A stretch of 64,000 nucleotides of DNA from Natronomonas sp. CBA1123 (GCF_009741925.1 NZ_WPCC01000002.1:1-64000), one strand, 5' to 3'; positions 24,328 to 33,479 are shown, counted from the first letter of the stretch. Notes: generated from the letters alone by a model not told the origin. Numbers and translations: made by a program.

Positions 24328-25239
24328 ATGAAGATTCTATCGTGGAACGTCCAAGGGGCGTTCCCCTACTATACGCCGATCGAGCGCATCGAAAACCAGA
24401 TTCAGTACATCGAACAGACAGCTGACTGTCCGGACATTCTCGCCCTGAACGAGGTCAACCGATTCCGACAGGAGACATGGCTGGATGGTCTGGCAGAGAT
24501 TGGCTATACTGATCTCGTTCATACGCTTGATTGGGCCGAAGAATTGGGAGAAAGCGACGTTCCGCCGCACCAAGATTTCAACCACGTGAATGGCAATCTC
24601 ACTGCCATACATGAAACCTGTCGTGGCAACGCACTCACTCGAGTGCACCCAAGCATTCGAGAAGGGCCATGGGAAGACACCGATCTGAAAGATTGGGATA
24701 CGAACTTCCCGGAGAAGATTCTGCATGCGACGGTCGAAGTGGATGAGTCGACGCTTGACATCTGGAACATTCGGGCGGTTCCGGGCAGCATGCACGGCGA
24801 AGAGAAAATCAAGATTCTGGAGAACACGTTCAACAGAATCAGCAAGGGTTGTGAACCACCGTGCATCCTCACAGGTGATTTCAACGCCCCTGACCGTGAA
24901 TTAGCGGATGGCACTCTCATCCCATGGCGGGCCGAGGAAGACGGAGAGCTTGCCGACCGATGGACCGAAGCCGAGTGGAATATCCTCCGCGGGTTGGAAG
25001 ACGACGGAATGGTGGATGTGTTTCGCGAGGAACATGGCTACGGCGACCTCGATATCTTAGATGTGAGCCATGCCACACAAACAGCAGAGCCGTTGACAGT
25101 GCCGCCAGCCGCCGTGGAAGGCAAACGATTCGATCATCTGATAGCGTCAAGTGACCTGCACGCACAGCACTGCTGGTACGATCAGGAGGGCTTCAGATGC
25201 AGCGACCACGCGCCGCTTCTGCTGGAGTTTTCTCTCTAA
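24328..25239 (+). CDS. Endonuclease/exonuclease/phosphatase (EEP) family hydrolase
   Basis: The 303-residue protein has the EEP motifs: KILSWNVQG (residues 2-10), ILALNEVNRF (about 38-47, catalytic Glu), ILTGDFNAPDREL (about 179-191) and CSDHAPLLLEF at the C-terminus (about 291-301, catalytic Asp-His). These give a metal-dependent phosphodiesterase acting on DNA, RNA or phospholipid. The variable middle does not reveal the substrate. It precedes a pentapeptide-like protein on the same strand after 83 bases and may form a unit with it and with the upstream nuclease. Confidence 0.88.
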   Translation: MKILSWNVQGAFPYYTPIERIENQIQYIEQTADCPDILALNEVNRFRQETWLDGLAEIGYTDLVHTLDWAEELGESDVPPHQDFNHVNGNLTAIHETCRGNALTRVHPSIREGPWEDTDLKDWDTNFPEKILHATVEVDESTLDIWNIRAVPGSMHGEEKIKILENTFNRISKGCEPPCILTGDFNAPDRELADGTLIPWRAEEDGELADRWTEAEWNILRGLEDDGMVDVFREEHGYGDLDILDVSHATQTAEPLTVPPAAVEGKRFDHLIASSDLHAQHCWYDQEGFRCSDHAPLLLEFSL

Positions 25240-25322
25240 TCCGATCTACGCCCGACTCACGATTACGACGTTCGCCTGAGTTCGCCCCCAGCTATAATTG
25301 GACAGCCAAACGAGTAAGGATC

Positions 25323-27395
25323 ATGTCCCACTCTTCCTCAAGGCAGTGTACGTACGTCTACGATCCCCCAGGTGGTGTAACTCCCGATGACCGGGTGGAC
25401 GTTACTCGACCCGAGTACGAACCATGCCCGCACGAGGTAGCTGATACCGACGAAAGCCGCTGTCTCTTCCACCAAGCCGAGACTGAATACCCAAGCGAGC
25501 GGTTTACTGAACAATTCCAACAGGCACTTGCCACCGAGACGGTCTCGCCGACGTTTACAGGCGGCCAGCTGGAAGGACTTGACCTCGCCGGTGAGACGGT
25601 CACGACGAGTGGAGGTGACCCAATCGATCTCCGCGGTGCGCTCATCAACGGCGATTTGGACTTGAGCGATGCAACGATCGAGGTACCGTTGTTACTCGAT
25701 AATGCGTCGATTACCGGCTCGGTACTCGCCGAAAACGCGGAATTCCAAGGGCCGGTGAGCCTAGTTGGCGCCAACATCGACGGAATGCATTGCCGGGGTG
25801 CAAGTGTCAACGGCGGGCTCGTCGCAAACGACCTGAACACCGGATACGTTGATGCCCGTGGACTCTCTGTGGATGGACCACTTGTCCTTGATCGAGCATC
25901 GTTCGCGTCGAACCTTTTAATCGCTCGGACGACCGTCGACGGGACGTTTTCGCTGGAAGCCGCGGAGTTTAATTGGAGTCTCGATGCCACGAGTCTCTCC
26001 GTGGCCGGTGATTTGATCGCCAATGACGTGAGTATCGATGCAGAATGTGACTGTATTGCGGCGGAAATCGGTGGGGGCGTTGAGTTACGGAAACTTCAGG
26101 TTGGCGAGGAAACCGATTGGAGTCACGCGAAAATCGGTGGAAGTCTGACGGCGCTGGACGCTCGGTTTGGTGACGAAGCGAACTTTTCGGATGTCACCGT
26201 CGGTGGCGAGGCTGCCATCTTTGATGGGACGCAGTTTACAGCGAAGGCCGACTTTGCAACGCTGACCCTCCGTGACGGCCGAGCATCGTTCTCGGATGTC
26301 GCCTTCGGTGGAGAGGCCTGGTTCACACATGCGACGATCGGTTCTGTGGCCGATTTCAGCCGAGCTACCTTTCAGGGTATGGCTCATCTCCGGGATGCGG
26401 CATTCGAGGGCGATCTTGTTCTCAGAGGTATTGAGGCAACGGACCAGTTCTTCCTCCACGGCTCAACCATCGACGGTGACTGTGAGTGTACCGACGCGTC
26501 GTTCGTCCACTTCCAGTTTTCGGCGACGGTTCGCCAGAAGGCGGATTTCAGCGATGCGACGTTCGACGAGAAGGCACTGTTTCGAGCGAGTACGTTCGGT
26601 GACCGCGTGTGGTTTGACGGCGCCGCATTCGCGGGGCATCTGGACTTCACCGATGCACGATTCACCGGGAAGACGACGTTCGACGACACGGAGTTCTTGG
26701 TTGACCCGACATTTGAGGACACGCGCTTTGCCGTCACACCGGATTTGAGCGCGGCACGGTTCCCACTCGCAGATGACATCGATCTCGCGGACCGGCGGGA
26801 ACAGATGATCCTGGCCCATCCCGAGTCCCTCCGCAACGAGGGGCAACGGCTGCCGATTGCGCAAGTGCAGGGCGAATTTTCGGTTCCAGCGCAGTCAACG
26901 CATCTCGTCGAAGACGATCTTACAATTACGCATGGGGTGGCGCAAGCCTTGGCGGATTTCGACCCGCGAACGTGGCACGACACCGTTGAGGAGCCGCTAC
27001 GGACGGCCCGAACGGCGGTGGCTCGACTCCCCGATAGTGAGGCCGGCACCCTTGTTTTCGCGTTGCATCTCGACACTACCGGGCAACCGACTGCCGACAG
27101 TATTGAGAATGTTCTCGTCGCCGGCGTGTACTGTCGCTACGACGATTCGATCGTGTTCGGGCATCTTGACCCGGCCTTCCTCGAGGCGGACTATCTCGTC
27201 CCGATTCCGGCGTCTGATGATGCCTTCGAGTCCGGTGCGGCGGTGGCGACTTCAAGCGAATTGTCGAAGGCTGCTATTCGGAACGAACGGTTCCGCGCTG
27301 CGTTACTCGCCAAGCAAGACGATGATGAGCCGCCGATTCATAGCTTGGTCGTGCCGGTGTTGGTTGGCGCTGGAACGCTTGATGAGGCAGATTGA
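25323..27395 (+). CDS. Large pentapeptide-like repeat protein
   Basis: The 690-residue protein has a short Cys/His N-terminal motif (CTYVYDPPGGVTPDD, CPHEV and CLFHQAE, residues 9-48) that recurs in proteins of this type. From about residue 90 to 495 it has many short repeats of the form (A/S)xFxGxxxFxxA, for example ARFTGKTTFDDTEF and ATFDEKALFRASTF, as in pentapeptide-repeat right-handed beta-helices. The last 170 residues are a separate globular domain. Known pentapeptide proteins mimic DNA or act as scaffolds, and the function here is unknown. I chose the ATG at 25323. An upstream start at 25197 would overlap the EEP gene. Confidence 0.8.
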   Translation: MSHSSSRQCTYVYDPPGGVTPDDRVDVTRPEYEPCPHEVADTDESRCLFHQAETEYPSERFTEQFQQALATETVSPTFTGGQLEGLDLAGETVTTSGGDPIDLRGALINGDLDLSDATIEVPLLLDNASITGSVLAENAEFQGPVSLVGANIDGMHCRGASVNGGLVANDLNTGYVDARGLSVDGPLVLDRASFASNLLIARTTVDGTFSLEAAEFNWSLDATSLSVAGDLIANDVSIDAECDCIAAEIGGGVELRKLQVGEETDWSHAKIGGSLTALDARFGDEANFSDVTVGGEAAIFDGTQFTAKADFATLTLRDGRASFSDVAFGGEAWFTHATIGSVADFSRATFQGMAHLRDAAFEGDLVLRGIEATDQFFLHGSTIDGDCECTDASFVHFQFSATVRQKADFSDATFDEKALFRASTFGDRVWFDGAAFAGHLDFTDARFTGKTTFDDTEFLVDPTFEDTRFAVTPDLSAARFPLADDIDLADRREQMILAHPESLRNEGQRLPIAQVQGEFSVPAQSTHLVEDDLTITHGVAQALADFDPRTWHDTVEEPLRTARTAVARLPDSEAGTLVFALHLDTTGQPTADSIENVLVAGVYCRYDDSIVFGHLDPAFLEADYLVPIPASDDAFESGAAVATSSELSKAAIRNERFRAALLAKQDDDEPPIHSLVVPVLVGAGTLDEAD

Positions 27396-27509
27396 CGGGG
27401 AACCTTCCATCCGAGTCCCACGTGTGATGGCACCAAACAGAGAACATCGGCCCTGTAGGACAATCAGAAGGTGACATTTCTTGCCCTGGTTGCGGTCATT
27501 ACAGATGCG

Positions 27510-27668
27510 TTACAGAGTAGCTCCATCCACCAGTTGGGTAATCGCGAGTGCATAGAGAGATTCACAGTTATCACACCTGAGATGGACTTCTGCCTCCGCT
27601 TCTTGCTCAGGGTTCCAGTATGTTTTCTTACCATATTGACATTCGAACTCGATTCCCATTCCACTCAT
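27510..27668 (-). CDS. Small cysteine-containing protein (52 aa)
   Basis: On the minus strand a frame from ATG 27668 encodes MSGMGIEFECQYGKKTYW followed by a CDNC pair near residues 33-36 and ends at TAA 27510. The single Cys at residue 10 plus CxxC is close to a zinc-ribbon pattern, but a fourth ligand is not clear. The composition is that of a real acidic haloarchaeal protein, unlike the overlapping 66-codon frame. No family was recognised. The 240 bases to its right are AT-rich and hold nothing else that I recognise. Confidence 0.5.
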   Translation of the reverse strand: MSGMGIEFECQYGKKTYWNPEQEAEAEVHLRCDNCESLYALAITQLVDGATL

Positions 27669-27910
27669 TATAGCCTACTGAATATCACATGGGGCATCAC
27701 GATTGGGGCAAGCTAATACGGGCTTTTATAAACACAATCTCCGCTCTCTGTGGCACTTCTATCGACTGACTCTTCCAGTTCGTTTCATCTGGAGGCGTCT
27801 GTGATTGACTCGTCCCACAAATCGCTCAGTATAGAATACTCTCGTATCAGTCAACTGGCCGACTTACCCAATACCTACTAGGAACGGGATGCGAGATACA
27901 TAGAATGTAA

Positions 27911-28312
27911 TCAGTAAGCTAGAGGTGGAAAAGATTCGTAATTCTCACGAATCCAATTGATTAGTTCTTCCCCGTTCCCCGTGTTTAGTTTACATATTAT
28001 GTCGCCAGAAACTCGAGTGCTGATGTCAACAGCCACGCCCAGATTCACAATCGACTCATTTTTGGGTTTATGCTTGAGCAAAGTACCGTACTCTACTTCA
28101 ACGTGGTATTCCTTCTCTGTGAGTATCTCTAGCTGCCTTATTGGCAGCGGATATATGTAAGCGTAAAGCCCGCCACCGAGTCGTCCGTGAAGTTTGGTTT
28201 CTGCGGGGAAGCCTCCCTCTTGAGAAGACATTCCTTTCACGTTATTTTTGATGGTCTGTACAGCATCAGGGGTTGGTCTCTCTACTACTTTATATCGCCA
28301 GTCGTTGAACAT
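27911..28312 (-). CDS. Hypothetical protein, 133 aa
   Basis: The protein starts MFNDWRYKVVERPTPDAV and continues with beta-rich stretches (KLHGRLGGGLYAYIYPLPI and EYHVEVEYGTLLKH). It is less acidic than its neighbours and lies in an AT-richer area (about 27.7-28.5 kb), which suggests a different origin. There is no recognisable domain and no signal or membrane segment. It stands alone. The 265 bases to its right (28313-28577) are AT-rich and without genes. Confidence 0.55.
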   Translation of the reverse strand: MFNDWRYKVVERPTPDAVQTIKNNVKGMSSQEGGFPAETKLHGRLGGGLYAYIYPLPIRQLEILTEKEYHVEVEYGTLLKHKPKNESIVNLGVAVDISTRVSGDIICKLNTGNGEELINWIRENYESFPPLAY

Positions 28313-28577
28313 ACGAGATACTATGCAAATCTATAATCATAAATGAGGATGTAATTTTACTTTCGTATTGAATTTAGAAAGATACCAGGTGGGTGCTTTG
28401 CATTCAGTAGATTGTTTCGAAAAATCCCTGTGTCTAACAGAAAAACTGACGCTCAATACCCACCTCTCCCGGCCAGCTCTTTCATTTTGTGTTGGGTGAA
28501 AAGAATCGTATTTCAACAGAGCCGGAAGATCCTATTTGCCACCTAACATTAATCCGCGAGTGGATATACTTCCGCAT

Positions 28578-29214
28578 ATGGATACGCACGTGACCTTCGT
28601 GTTGGACTCTTCGGGGTCGATGTCGAAGATTGAGGACGACACGAAGGGCGGATTCAACGTCTTTCTTCAGGAGCAACAGGAGGGAGAAGGGACTGCCACG
28701 GTCACGCTGTACGATTTCGACTCGACGGTCGAGTTAGTCTACCGGAACCGACCGATAGCCGACGCACCAAAACTCGATAACGAGAACTACCGTCCGGGTG
28801 GGAAGACCGCACTCCACGACGCGATTGTCCGTGCCGTTGATGAAACCGCCGAACAAATCGAGACGACGGCTCCTCGCGACCAGCCTGAGAACGTCATCAT
28901 CGTGGTGCTGACTGACGGCAAAGAGAACGCGTCGGAAACACCACAGGATGTCGTTCGAGACCGGGTCGAGGAACGCCGCGAGGAGGCTGGATGGGAATTC
29001 CTCTTTATCGGTGCCAATCAAGACGCTGCCCTTACCGCCCAAGAGATGGGGGATGGATCAGGACAAGTCACTCGACATGAGCCACAGCGGCGAAGGTGCT
29101 GAAGAGGCGTATCGGTCTACGTCGCAGAGTGTGAGCCGAGCGCGACAACAGGGTTCTACGGGAGGATATACTGAGGAGGATCGACAGCGACAGCGTGACG
29201 CCGACGAATCTTAA
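28578..29214 (+). pseudogene. von Willebrand factor A domain protein, frameshifted near the 3' end
   Basis: The start ATG at 28578 opens MDTHVTFVLDSSGSMSKIEDD. The MIDAS residues are visible: DSSGS (about 9-13), GGKTALHDAIV (about 76) and VVLTDGKENASE (about 113). After AQEMG the frame shifts at a run of five G (29048-29052). Removing one G restores an in-frame tail (SLDMSHSGEGAEEAYRS to RQRQRDADES) ending at 29214, which is the natural C-terminus of such proteins. As read, the protein gains a short wrong tail (HEPQRRRC) and stops at 29102. Metal-dependent protein binding in the cytoplasm is the likely role. Confidence 0.8.
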
Positions 29215-29225
29215 GAGTCCAGAAA

Positions 29226-29327
29226 CTACTGTTCGAAGAGTTCTTCCCACTCTTCTTCGTTCTCAATTTCTCGCGTAGCATCGGGCGTCATTGGGACCGT
29301 CTCGAAGTCATGCTCATCCTCGTACAT
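29226..29327 (-). CDS. Small acidic protein or 5'-truncated gene
   Basis: The minus-strand frame from ATG 29327 encodes 33 residues, with MYEDEHDFETVPMTPDA and an acidic end EEEWEELFEQ. The reading frame stays open for nine more codons upstream (GDVIYVDMYED) to a TAA, which suggests that the true gene started further up and has been cut. No family was recognised. Confidence 0.35.
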   Translation of the reverse strand: MYEDEHDFETVPMTPDATREIENEEEWEELFEQ

Positions 29328-29410
29328 ATCTACGTATATTACGTCGCCCTCGTATTAGTTCATGACGATTCAAAATGCACAGACAATGACTTGGTGTATA
29401 TAAACGATTT

Positions 29411-29608
29411 GCCCCCTCGATTCTGGAGTTCGTTTTCAATCACACGGAGGTCGGCTACAAACAGTACCTCTCGGGGGAACAGGTTGAGGCAATCTGCAGT
29501 CTACTCGATGACATGCAGGTTATCATCGAAGGGTATCACAAATTGATGGAGATGAAGTCCAATAACGATTCGCTGTGGTTTCGAAACTGTTCGTTCAAGC
29601 CTGATTGA
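29411..29608 (+). pseudogene. Gene remnant without start codon
   Basis: A frame reading LEFVFNHTEVGYKQYLSGEQ, then CSLLDDMQVIIEGYHKLMEM, and ending WFRNCSFKPD has a protein-like composition but no ATG, GTG or TTG before the upstream stop. It is probably the 3' end of a lost gene. It lies among other truncated pieces between the von Willebrand protein and the queuosine-precursor operon. The 220 bases after it (29609-29832) hold nothing recognised. Confidence 0.4.
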
Positions 29609-29832
29609 GCATCTAGAAACTCGATTTGAGGTTGCTCGTTGTTGATGGCTCGTTATCTTGTGGTTTTGGTCTATCTCGGATGAACACGGTTCGGTCTGGA
29701 GGGGCGTTCAAATCGGTGTATGTAGAAGTGTCACAATACTGCAGCCGTATCAATAATCTCTTACTGAAGAGTGTTAGTGCAATCGCCGACCAAGTGACTG
29801 CAAAGCCCCACCTCGTTTCAACGAATTCTCTA

Positions 29833-30525
29833 TCAGTTGAACCTGGGCCGTTCGGCGTATTCAATCGGGTCTCGGGACCCAGATTGACGGAACGCTTCGA
29901 GCCGGAATGCACAGGAATCACATGTCCCGCAGGCTGGCGCTTCGTCCCGATAACACGACCACGTCATCTCGTACGGGACATCGAGCTCCAGACCACGCTC
30001 GGCGATATCGGTCTTCGACCACTCCACGAACGGAGCCTCAAGCGAAATTTCGGTGTCTGGTTTCGTTCCCACGTCGATGACTTGCTGGAACGCATCGAAG
30101 AACGCGGGACGGCAGTCCGGGTACCCCGAGAAGTCCTCCGAGTGAGCGCCGATGAAGACAGCCGAGCACTCGTTTGCTTCGGCGTAGGAGACAGCCATAG
30201 ACAGCAAGTTTGCGTTCCGGAAGGGGACGTAGGACGTTGGAATTTCGTCGCTTTCTATATCGGCCTCTTCGACCTCCATCTCCTCGTCAGTCAAGCTCGA
30301 AGCGCCGATCACCGAGAGATGACTGGTTTCGATGTGCAGAAAATCAGCCGCATCGACCTCCTCGGCCAGCGCTTTCGCACATTCGTACTCTTTGCCCTCC
30401 GTTTGCTGTCCGTAAGAGGTGTGCAAAAAGTACGGTTCGTAGCCGCGGTCCATCGCCTCGTAGACCGCCGTTGCGCTGTCCATGCCACCGGAAACCAGAA
30501 TCACCGCGCGTTCGTCGTTACTCAT
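29833..30525 (-). CDS. queC: 7-cyano-7-deazaguanine (preQ0) synthase QueC
   Basis: QueC converts 7-carboxy-7-deazaguanine to preQ0 with ATP and ammonia. The 230-residue protein has the PP-loop SGGMDSATAVYEA (about residues 12-24), YGQQTEGKEYECAKALAEE (about 38-56), FRNANLLSMAVSYAEA (about 102-117), and the zinc-binding cysteines WSCYRDEAPACGTCDSCAFR (about 192-211). The start MSNDERA at 30525 overlaps the folE stop by eight bases. It is the last gene of the four-gene preQ0 operon. preQ0 feeds tRNA archaeosine and, with a DpdA-type enzyme, DNA modification. Confidence 0.95.
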   Translation of the reverse strand: MSNDERAVILVSGGMDSATAVYEAMDRGYEPYFLHTSYGQQTEGKEYECAKALAEEVDAADFLHIETSHLSVIGASSLTDEEMEVEEADIESDEIPTSYVPFRNANLLSMAVSYAEANECSAVFIGAHSEDFSGYPDCRPAFFDAFQQVIDVGTKPDTEISLEAPFVEWSKTDIAERGLELDVPYEMTWSCYRDEAPACGTCDSCAFRLEAFRQSGSRDPIEYAERPRFN

Positions 30526-31120
30526 GGGAATCAACCGCCGAGCGGAACCGCCGCCGTTCGTTTTCAGTCAGTTCACCGACCGTAGACTGGGTCGTTGTTT
30601 CGCTTGCCGTTTCCACGCCTCGCATTGCTTCACAGAGATGTGTCGCCGTTAGTTCCACTCTGACGGCCTCCGCGTCTACTTCGTCGGCTAGCCCTTCCGC
30701 GATATCCGCCGTCAGTCCTTCCTGCACTGTCAGCCGACGCGACCGCCAGCGGACGTACCGCGCGAGTTTCGAGAGTCCAACGATATCACCGTCGGGGCGA
30801 TACGCGATGTGTGCGACGCCATGGTACGGCAGTATATGGTGCTCGCACAGACTATAAACGGGAATTCCGGTCTTAATCACCAGGTCATTCGTTTCGGCCA
30901 CGAAGGTGCGCATGTCGGGCTTTTCCGCGTCCCTGTTGCCTTCTGTGAGCGTCTTGAAGGCGGCCGGAACCCGGCGTTCCCAAGTGTCTTTCAGTCCGTC
31001 TCTATCAGGGTCTTCGCCAACCGCCTCCAGCAACATACGCGTCGCGCGCTGAGCCTTCTCCCAATCGATGCTGTCCGATTCTGCGTCCGTGCCGTTCGAA
31101 TGGTACTGCTGTCTCGTCAT
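30518..31120 (-). CDS. folE: GTP cyclohydrolase I, type IA (FolE)
   Basis: FolE converts GTP to 7,8-dihydroneopterin triphosphate, the first step to preQ0. The 200-residue protein carries SLCEHHILPYHGVAHIAY (zinc Cys and His, about residues 90-107), IVGLSKLARYVRWRSRRLTVQE (about 113-134) and ATHLCEAMRGVE (second zinc Cys, about 158-169). Many archaea use the unrelated MptA/FolE2 (type IB) enzyme instead, so a type IA enzyme inside this operon suggests acquisition with the cluster. It overlaps queE by four bases and queC by eight. Confidence 0.95.
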   Translation of the reverse strand: MTRQQYHSNGTDAESDSIDWEKAQRATRMLLEAVGEDPDRDGLKDTWERRVPAAFKTLTEGNRDAEKPDMRTFVAETNDLVIKTGIPVYSLCEHHILPYHGVAHIAYRPDGDIVGLSKLARYVRWRSRRLTVQEGLTADIAEGLADEVDAEAVRVELTATHLCEAMRGVETASETTTQSTVGELTENERRRFRSAVDSHE

Positions 31121-31893
31121 GTTCCAGGTGCGTCGTTCCAGAGATCGACGTGCAAGCGCGGCGTGTAGCGATAGCCGTATTCCATCGCCAACTCCGCGAC
31201 CTCGTTTCGCTTTGCGTCCAGTTCCTCTCGGGTCATCCCCTCGGGCATGAGTAGAACGTTCTCGTTCGGGACCGATGTCTCGGTCGCATCACGAACACGC
31301 TCGACCAGCGCCTCGATTTCGGGCATGTCGTCGCTTCCGGTCACGACGAACTTCAACTGGCTATCGTACTGATCGACGAGCGCCGAGAGAGCGTTCATGT
31401 CGATGCGACGCTGTTCGTGCCGGTCGGCCCACTCACCGTCTCCTTTCGGGTCTCGCTCCGCTGTCGGCGTACTGGAGGCAAGTTTGGGACTGATACTCGC
31501 CAGATCGATTGCCGCATCTCGGAAGATGGTTCCGTTCGTCTCGACGGTCGTGTGGTAGCCGTAGTCGGCTAACTCGTCAAGCAGTTCGACCGATTCTTCG
31601 TGAATCATGGGTTCACCGCCGGTGAAAACGACGTGGTCGGCTTGCTTGTACGACAGAATCTCGTCAACGATGTCGTCGATCGAGAGCCACGCGCCCGTCG
31701 GCTCCCACGAGGTGTGATAGGAATCACAGAACCAGCATCGGAGGTTACAGCCCGACGTCCTGACGAATACTGAGGGAACACCCGAAAGCTTGCCCTCTCC
31801 CTGCAGCGAGCAGAAGAGTTCGTTAATCGGGAGTCCATCTCCCTCAATGTCATCCCCGGGGGCGAGCTCATCGACGTTACTGGCTACGGGCAT
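31117..31893 (-). CDS. queE: 7-carboxy-7-deazaguanine synthase QueE
   Basis: QueE is a radical-SAM enzyme that rearranges 6-carboxy-tetrahydropterin to 7-carboxy-7-deazaguanine. The 258-residue protein has the cluster motif RTSGCNLRCWFCDSYHTSW (about residues 45-63, CxxxCxxC), the Gly-rich VVFTGGEPMIHEES (about 88-101) and TVETNGTIF (about 115). The start at 31893 overlaps the queD stop, and the end overlaps folE. All four steps from GTP to preQ0 are therefore in one operon. Confidence 0.95.
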   Translation of the reverse strand: MPVASNVDELAPGDDIEGDGLPINELFCSLQGEGKLSGVPSVFVRTSGCNLRCWFCDSYHTSWEPTGAWLSIDDIVDEILSYKQADHVVFTGGEPMIHEESVELLDELADYGYHTTVETNGTIFRDAAIDLASISPKLASSTPTAERDPKGDGEWADRHEQRRIDMNALSALVDQYDSQLKFVVTGSDDMPEIEALVERVRDATETSVPNENVLLMPEGMTREELDAKRNEVAELAMEYGYRYTPRLHVDLWNDAPGT

Positions 31894-32354
31894 CAGTAGG
31901 TGGCACAGAGCTCCCCTGTTTCTCGGACCGACACGGATACGTCGGAGACAGAGTCCGGAAACGCTTCCAGCATTCGCTCTTCGAGGAGGACTGCCATCAC
32001 CTCCGCTGTCGGGGGGTGGTCGAGGACGACCATCGCATCAGCGTCTCCAGAGGCTTCGAATCCCTCGATAAGCGGGTCGCCGTCTTCGACGAGGAACATG
32101 TGGTCCCACTCGTCGATTACACCTGTCACGTCGCCCTTATCGACGACCCATCCCTCTTCTGTGAGGGTTCCAGTCACCTCGACGGTGATTTGGTAGTTGT
32201 GCCCGTGTGGGCGCGAACACTTCCCCTCGTGGTGAAGAATTCGGTGGCCTGCGCTGATTCGGATCGGTCTATCATCGCCGATCCGAAGGGTTCTTTCTCC
32301 GGATTTTTCGGATAAAGTGCTATCTTGTTCTTCTCCGAAAGCACTTCGAGGCAT
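31893..32354 (-). CDS. queD: 6-carboxy-5,6,7,8-tetrahydropterin synthase QueD
   Basis: QueD converts dihydroneopterin triphosphate to 6-carboxy-tetrahydropterin. The 153-residue protein has the zinc histidines in SAGHRILHHEGKCSRPHGHNY (about residues 34-54) with the nearby catalytic Cys, DKGDVTGVIDEWDHMFLVE (about 73-91) and PPTAEVMAVLL (about 114-124). The N-terminal 25 residues are an extension compared with the usual length of about 120. It is the first gene of the operon and starts at the promoter's expected leaderless position. Confidence 0.93.
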   Translation of the reverse strand: MPRSAFGEEQDSTLSEKSGERTLRIGDDRPIRISAGHRILHHEGKCSRPHGHNYQITVEVTGTLTEEGWVVDKGDVTGVIDEWDHMFLVEDGDPLIEGFEASGDADAMVVLDHPPTAEVMAVLLEERMLEAFPDSVSDVSVSVRETGELCATY

Positions 32355-32372
32355 ACTCAGAGAATACTGGGG

Positions 32373-32383
32373 TAATACATAAA
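32373..32383 (-). promoter_or_regulatory. TATA element of the queD-queE-folE-queC operon
   Basis: On the minus strand TTTATGTATTA lies with its centre about 24 bases before the queD ATG at 32354. The gap to the upstream metallophosphoesterase stop (32385) is only 30 bases, so the operon has its own promoter and a leaderless transcript. Confidence 0.6.
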
Positions 32384-32384
32384 T

Positions 32385-33425
32385 CTATCTCCCGACGCCT
32401 TTCGACTCCGGTTGGGGAATATCGTACTGTTCGTAGGAAATCGATCCGTCGGTTACAGTTAGGAGCCATGCGACTCGATCGGTTGGGTCCTTGTTCGTGC
32501 TCATTCGCTCCGCTGCTCCCGTATACATCACCGGGATGCCGTTCCAATTGGTCATGGTCGCATCGTGGTGATGGCCCGAGACGACGAAATCGAACGTGCC
32601 ATCGAACGGCCGTTGGATTCTGCTCAAGTCAACGTTTTTTGTCCCCTCTCCGGAGAGTTGTTGGAGGGTCTGGTGTAGTACCAGAATCGATTCCCCGTTA
32701 TCGGCAGTCTTTGAGAACGTGAGGTTATCCCACGGGATGTTCCCCTCTGGCTGATGGTCGGCACCGAACAGTTGGATGTCGGTTCCTACTGTTGTCCCGG
32801 TGGTACTCAGATTGAATACGGTGATCCCTTCTAATTCGTCCAAGAGCTTGTTTCCCGCCTTCGACTCGTGGTTCCCACGAACGTAGTAGAACGGAATTCC
32901 GGCTTCGTTTAATCGTTCGAAGACCTGCTGGCGAGTGAGAAGAGTTTGTAAGTGGGTGGCGTTATCGTGGAAGATATCACCGACATGAACCACTGCGTCG
33001 ACTTCCTGATTGACGCTGTACTCTGCTGCTGCAGTGAGCGCACCAAGTGGGTCGATTTCTGCCTTCGTCTTCGGGTGCTTCTTTCGACCGATATGGGTAT
33101 CTCCAACGACGAGTATTCGTGTATTTTGCTGGGTCGAGCCCAGCGGTTCAATGACCGTTCGCTTGCTCGGAGCGAGTTGAACGTCGTGCCCTCTTCCCCC
33201 ACCAGTAACGTTACAACGAGAGATACGATATCGGTGATTCGGCTCCCAGTTGACCGAAATTTTGGCTCCTTCATAATCAATCAGTTTCAGCGGATTCTGA
33301 GCAGTATCCTGGAGTTCGACTTCAGCCCGACGCTTTTTCCCAGGATGCCAGTCTACAGCAACGACTTCGACGACGATTGGCTCTGGAAGCGTTCCACCTG
33401 CTGAGAGGTCATCAACAGTAACCAA
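32385..33425 (-). CDS. Metallophosphoesterase with N-terminal OB-like domain
   Basis: The 346-residue protein has calcineurin-like motifs: VVGDTHIGRK (about residue 107), VVHVGDIFHDNATH (about 146), YYVRGNHESKA (about 180), LVLHQTLQQL (about 250) and VVSGHHHDATM (about 279). The first 95 residues are a beta-rich domain (VEVVAVDWHPGKKR and RYRISRCNVTGGG). The layout resembles Mre11-type nucleases or DNA-linked phosphodiesterases. It lies directly upstream of the preQ0 operon on the same strand, so it may be a nuclease of the island. That role is inferred. Confidence 0.85.
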   Translation of the reverse strand: MVTVDDLSAGGTLPEPIVVEVVAVDWHPGKKRRAEVELQDTAQNPLKLIDYEGAKISVNWEPNHRYRISRCNVTGGGRGHDVQLAPSKRTVIEPLGSTQQNTRILVVGDTHIGRKKHPKTKAEIDPLGALTAAAEYSVNQEVDAVVHVGDIFHDNATHLQTLLTRQQVFERLNEAGIPFYYVRGNHESKAGNKLLDELEGITVFNLSTTGTTVGTDIQLFGADHQPEGNIPWDNLTFSKTADNGESILVLHQTLQQLSGEGTKNVDLSRIQRPFDGTFDFVVSGHHHDATMTNWNGIPVMYTGAAERMSTNKDPTDRVAWLLTVTDGSISYEQYDIPQPESKGVGR

Positions 33426-33479
33426 CAGAGATCACCGCTGTAAACCGATTCGCCCTTCAGCAAAGGGCTGCCGATTCCG

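Noticed and set aside
29791-29798. GACCAAGT near the end of queC as a regulator site
   Set aside because: A single half-site downstream of an operon end is likely chance.
29626-30585. 319-codon plus-strand frame opposite queC
   Set aside because: It is antisense to a clearly recognised queC gene and has shadow-like composition.
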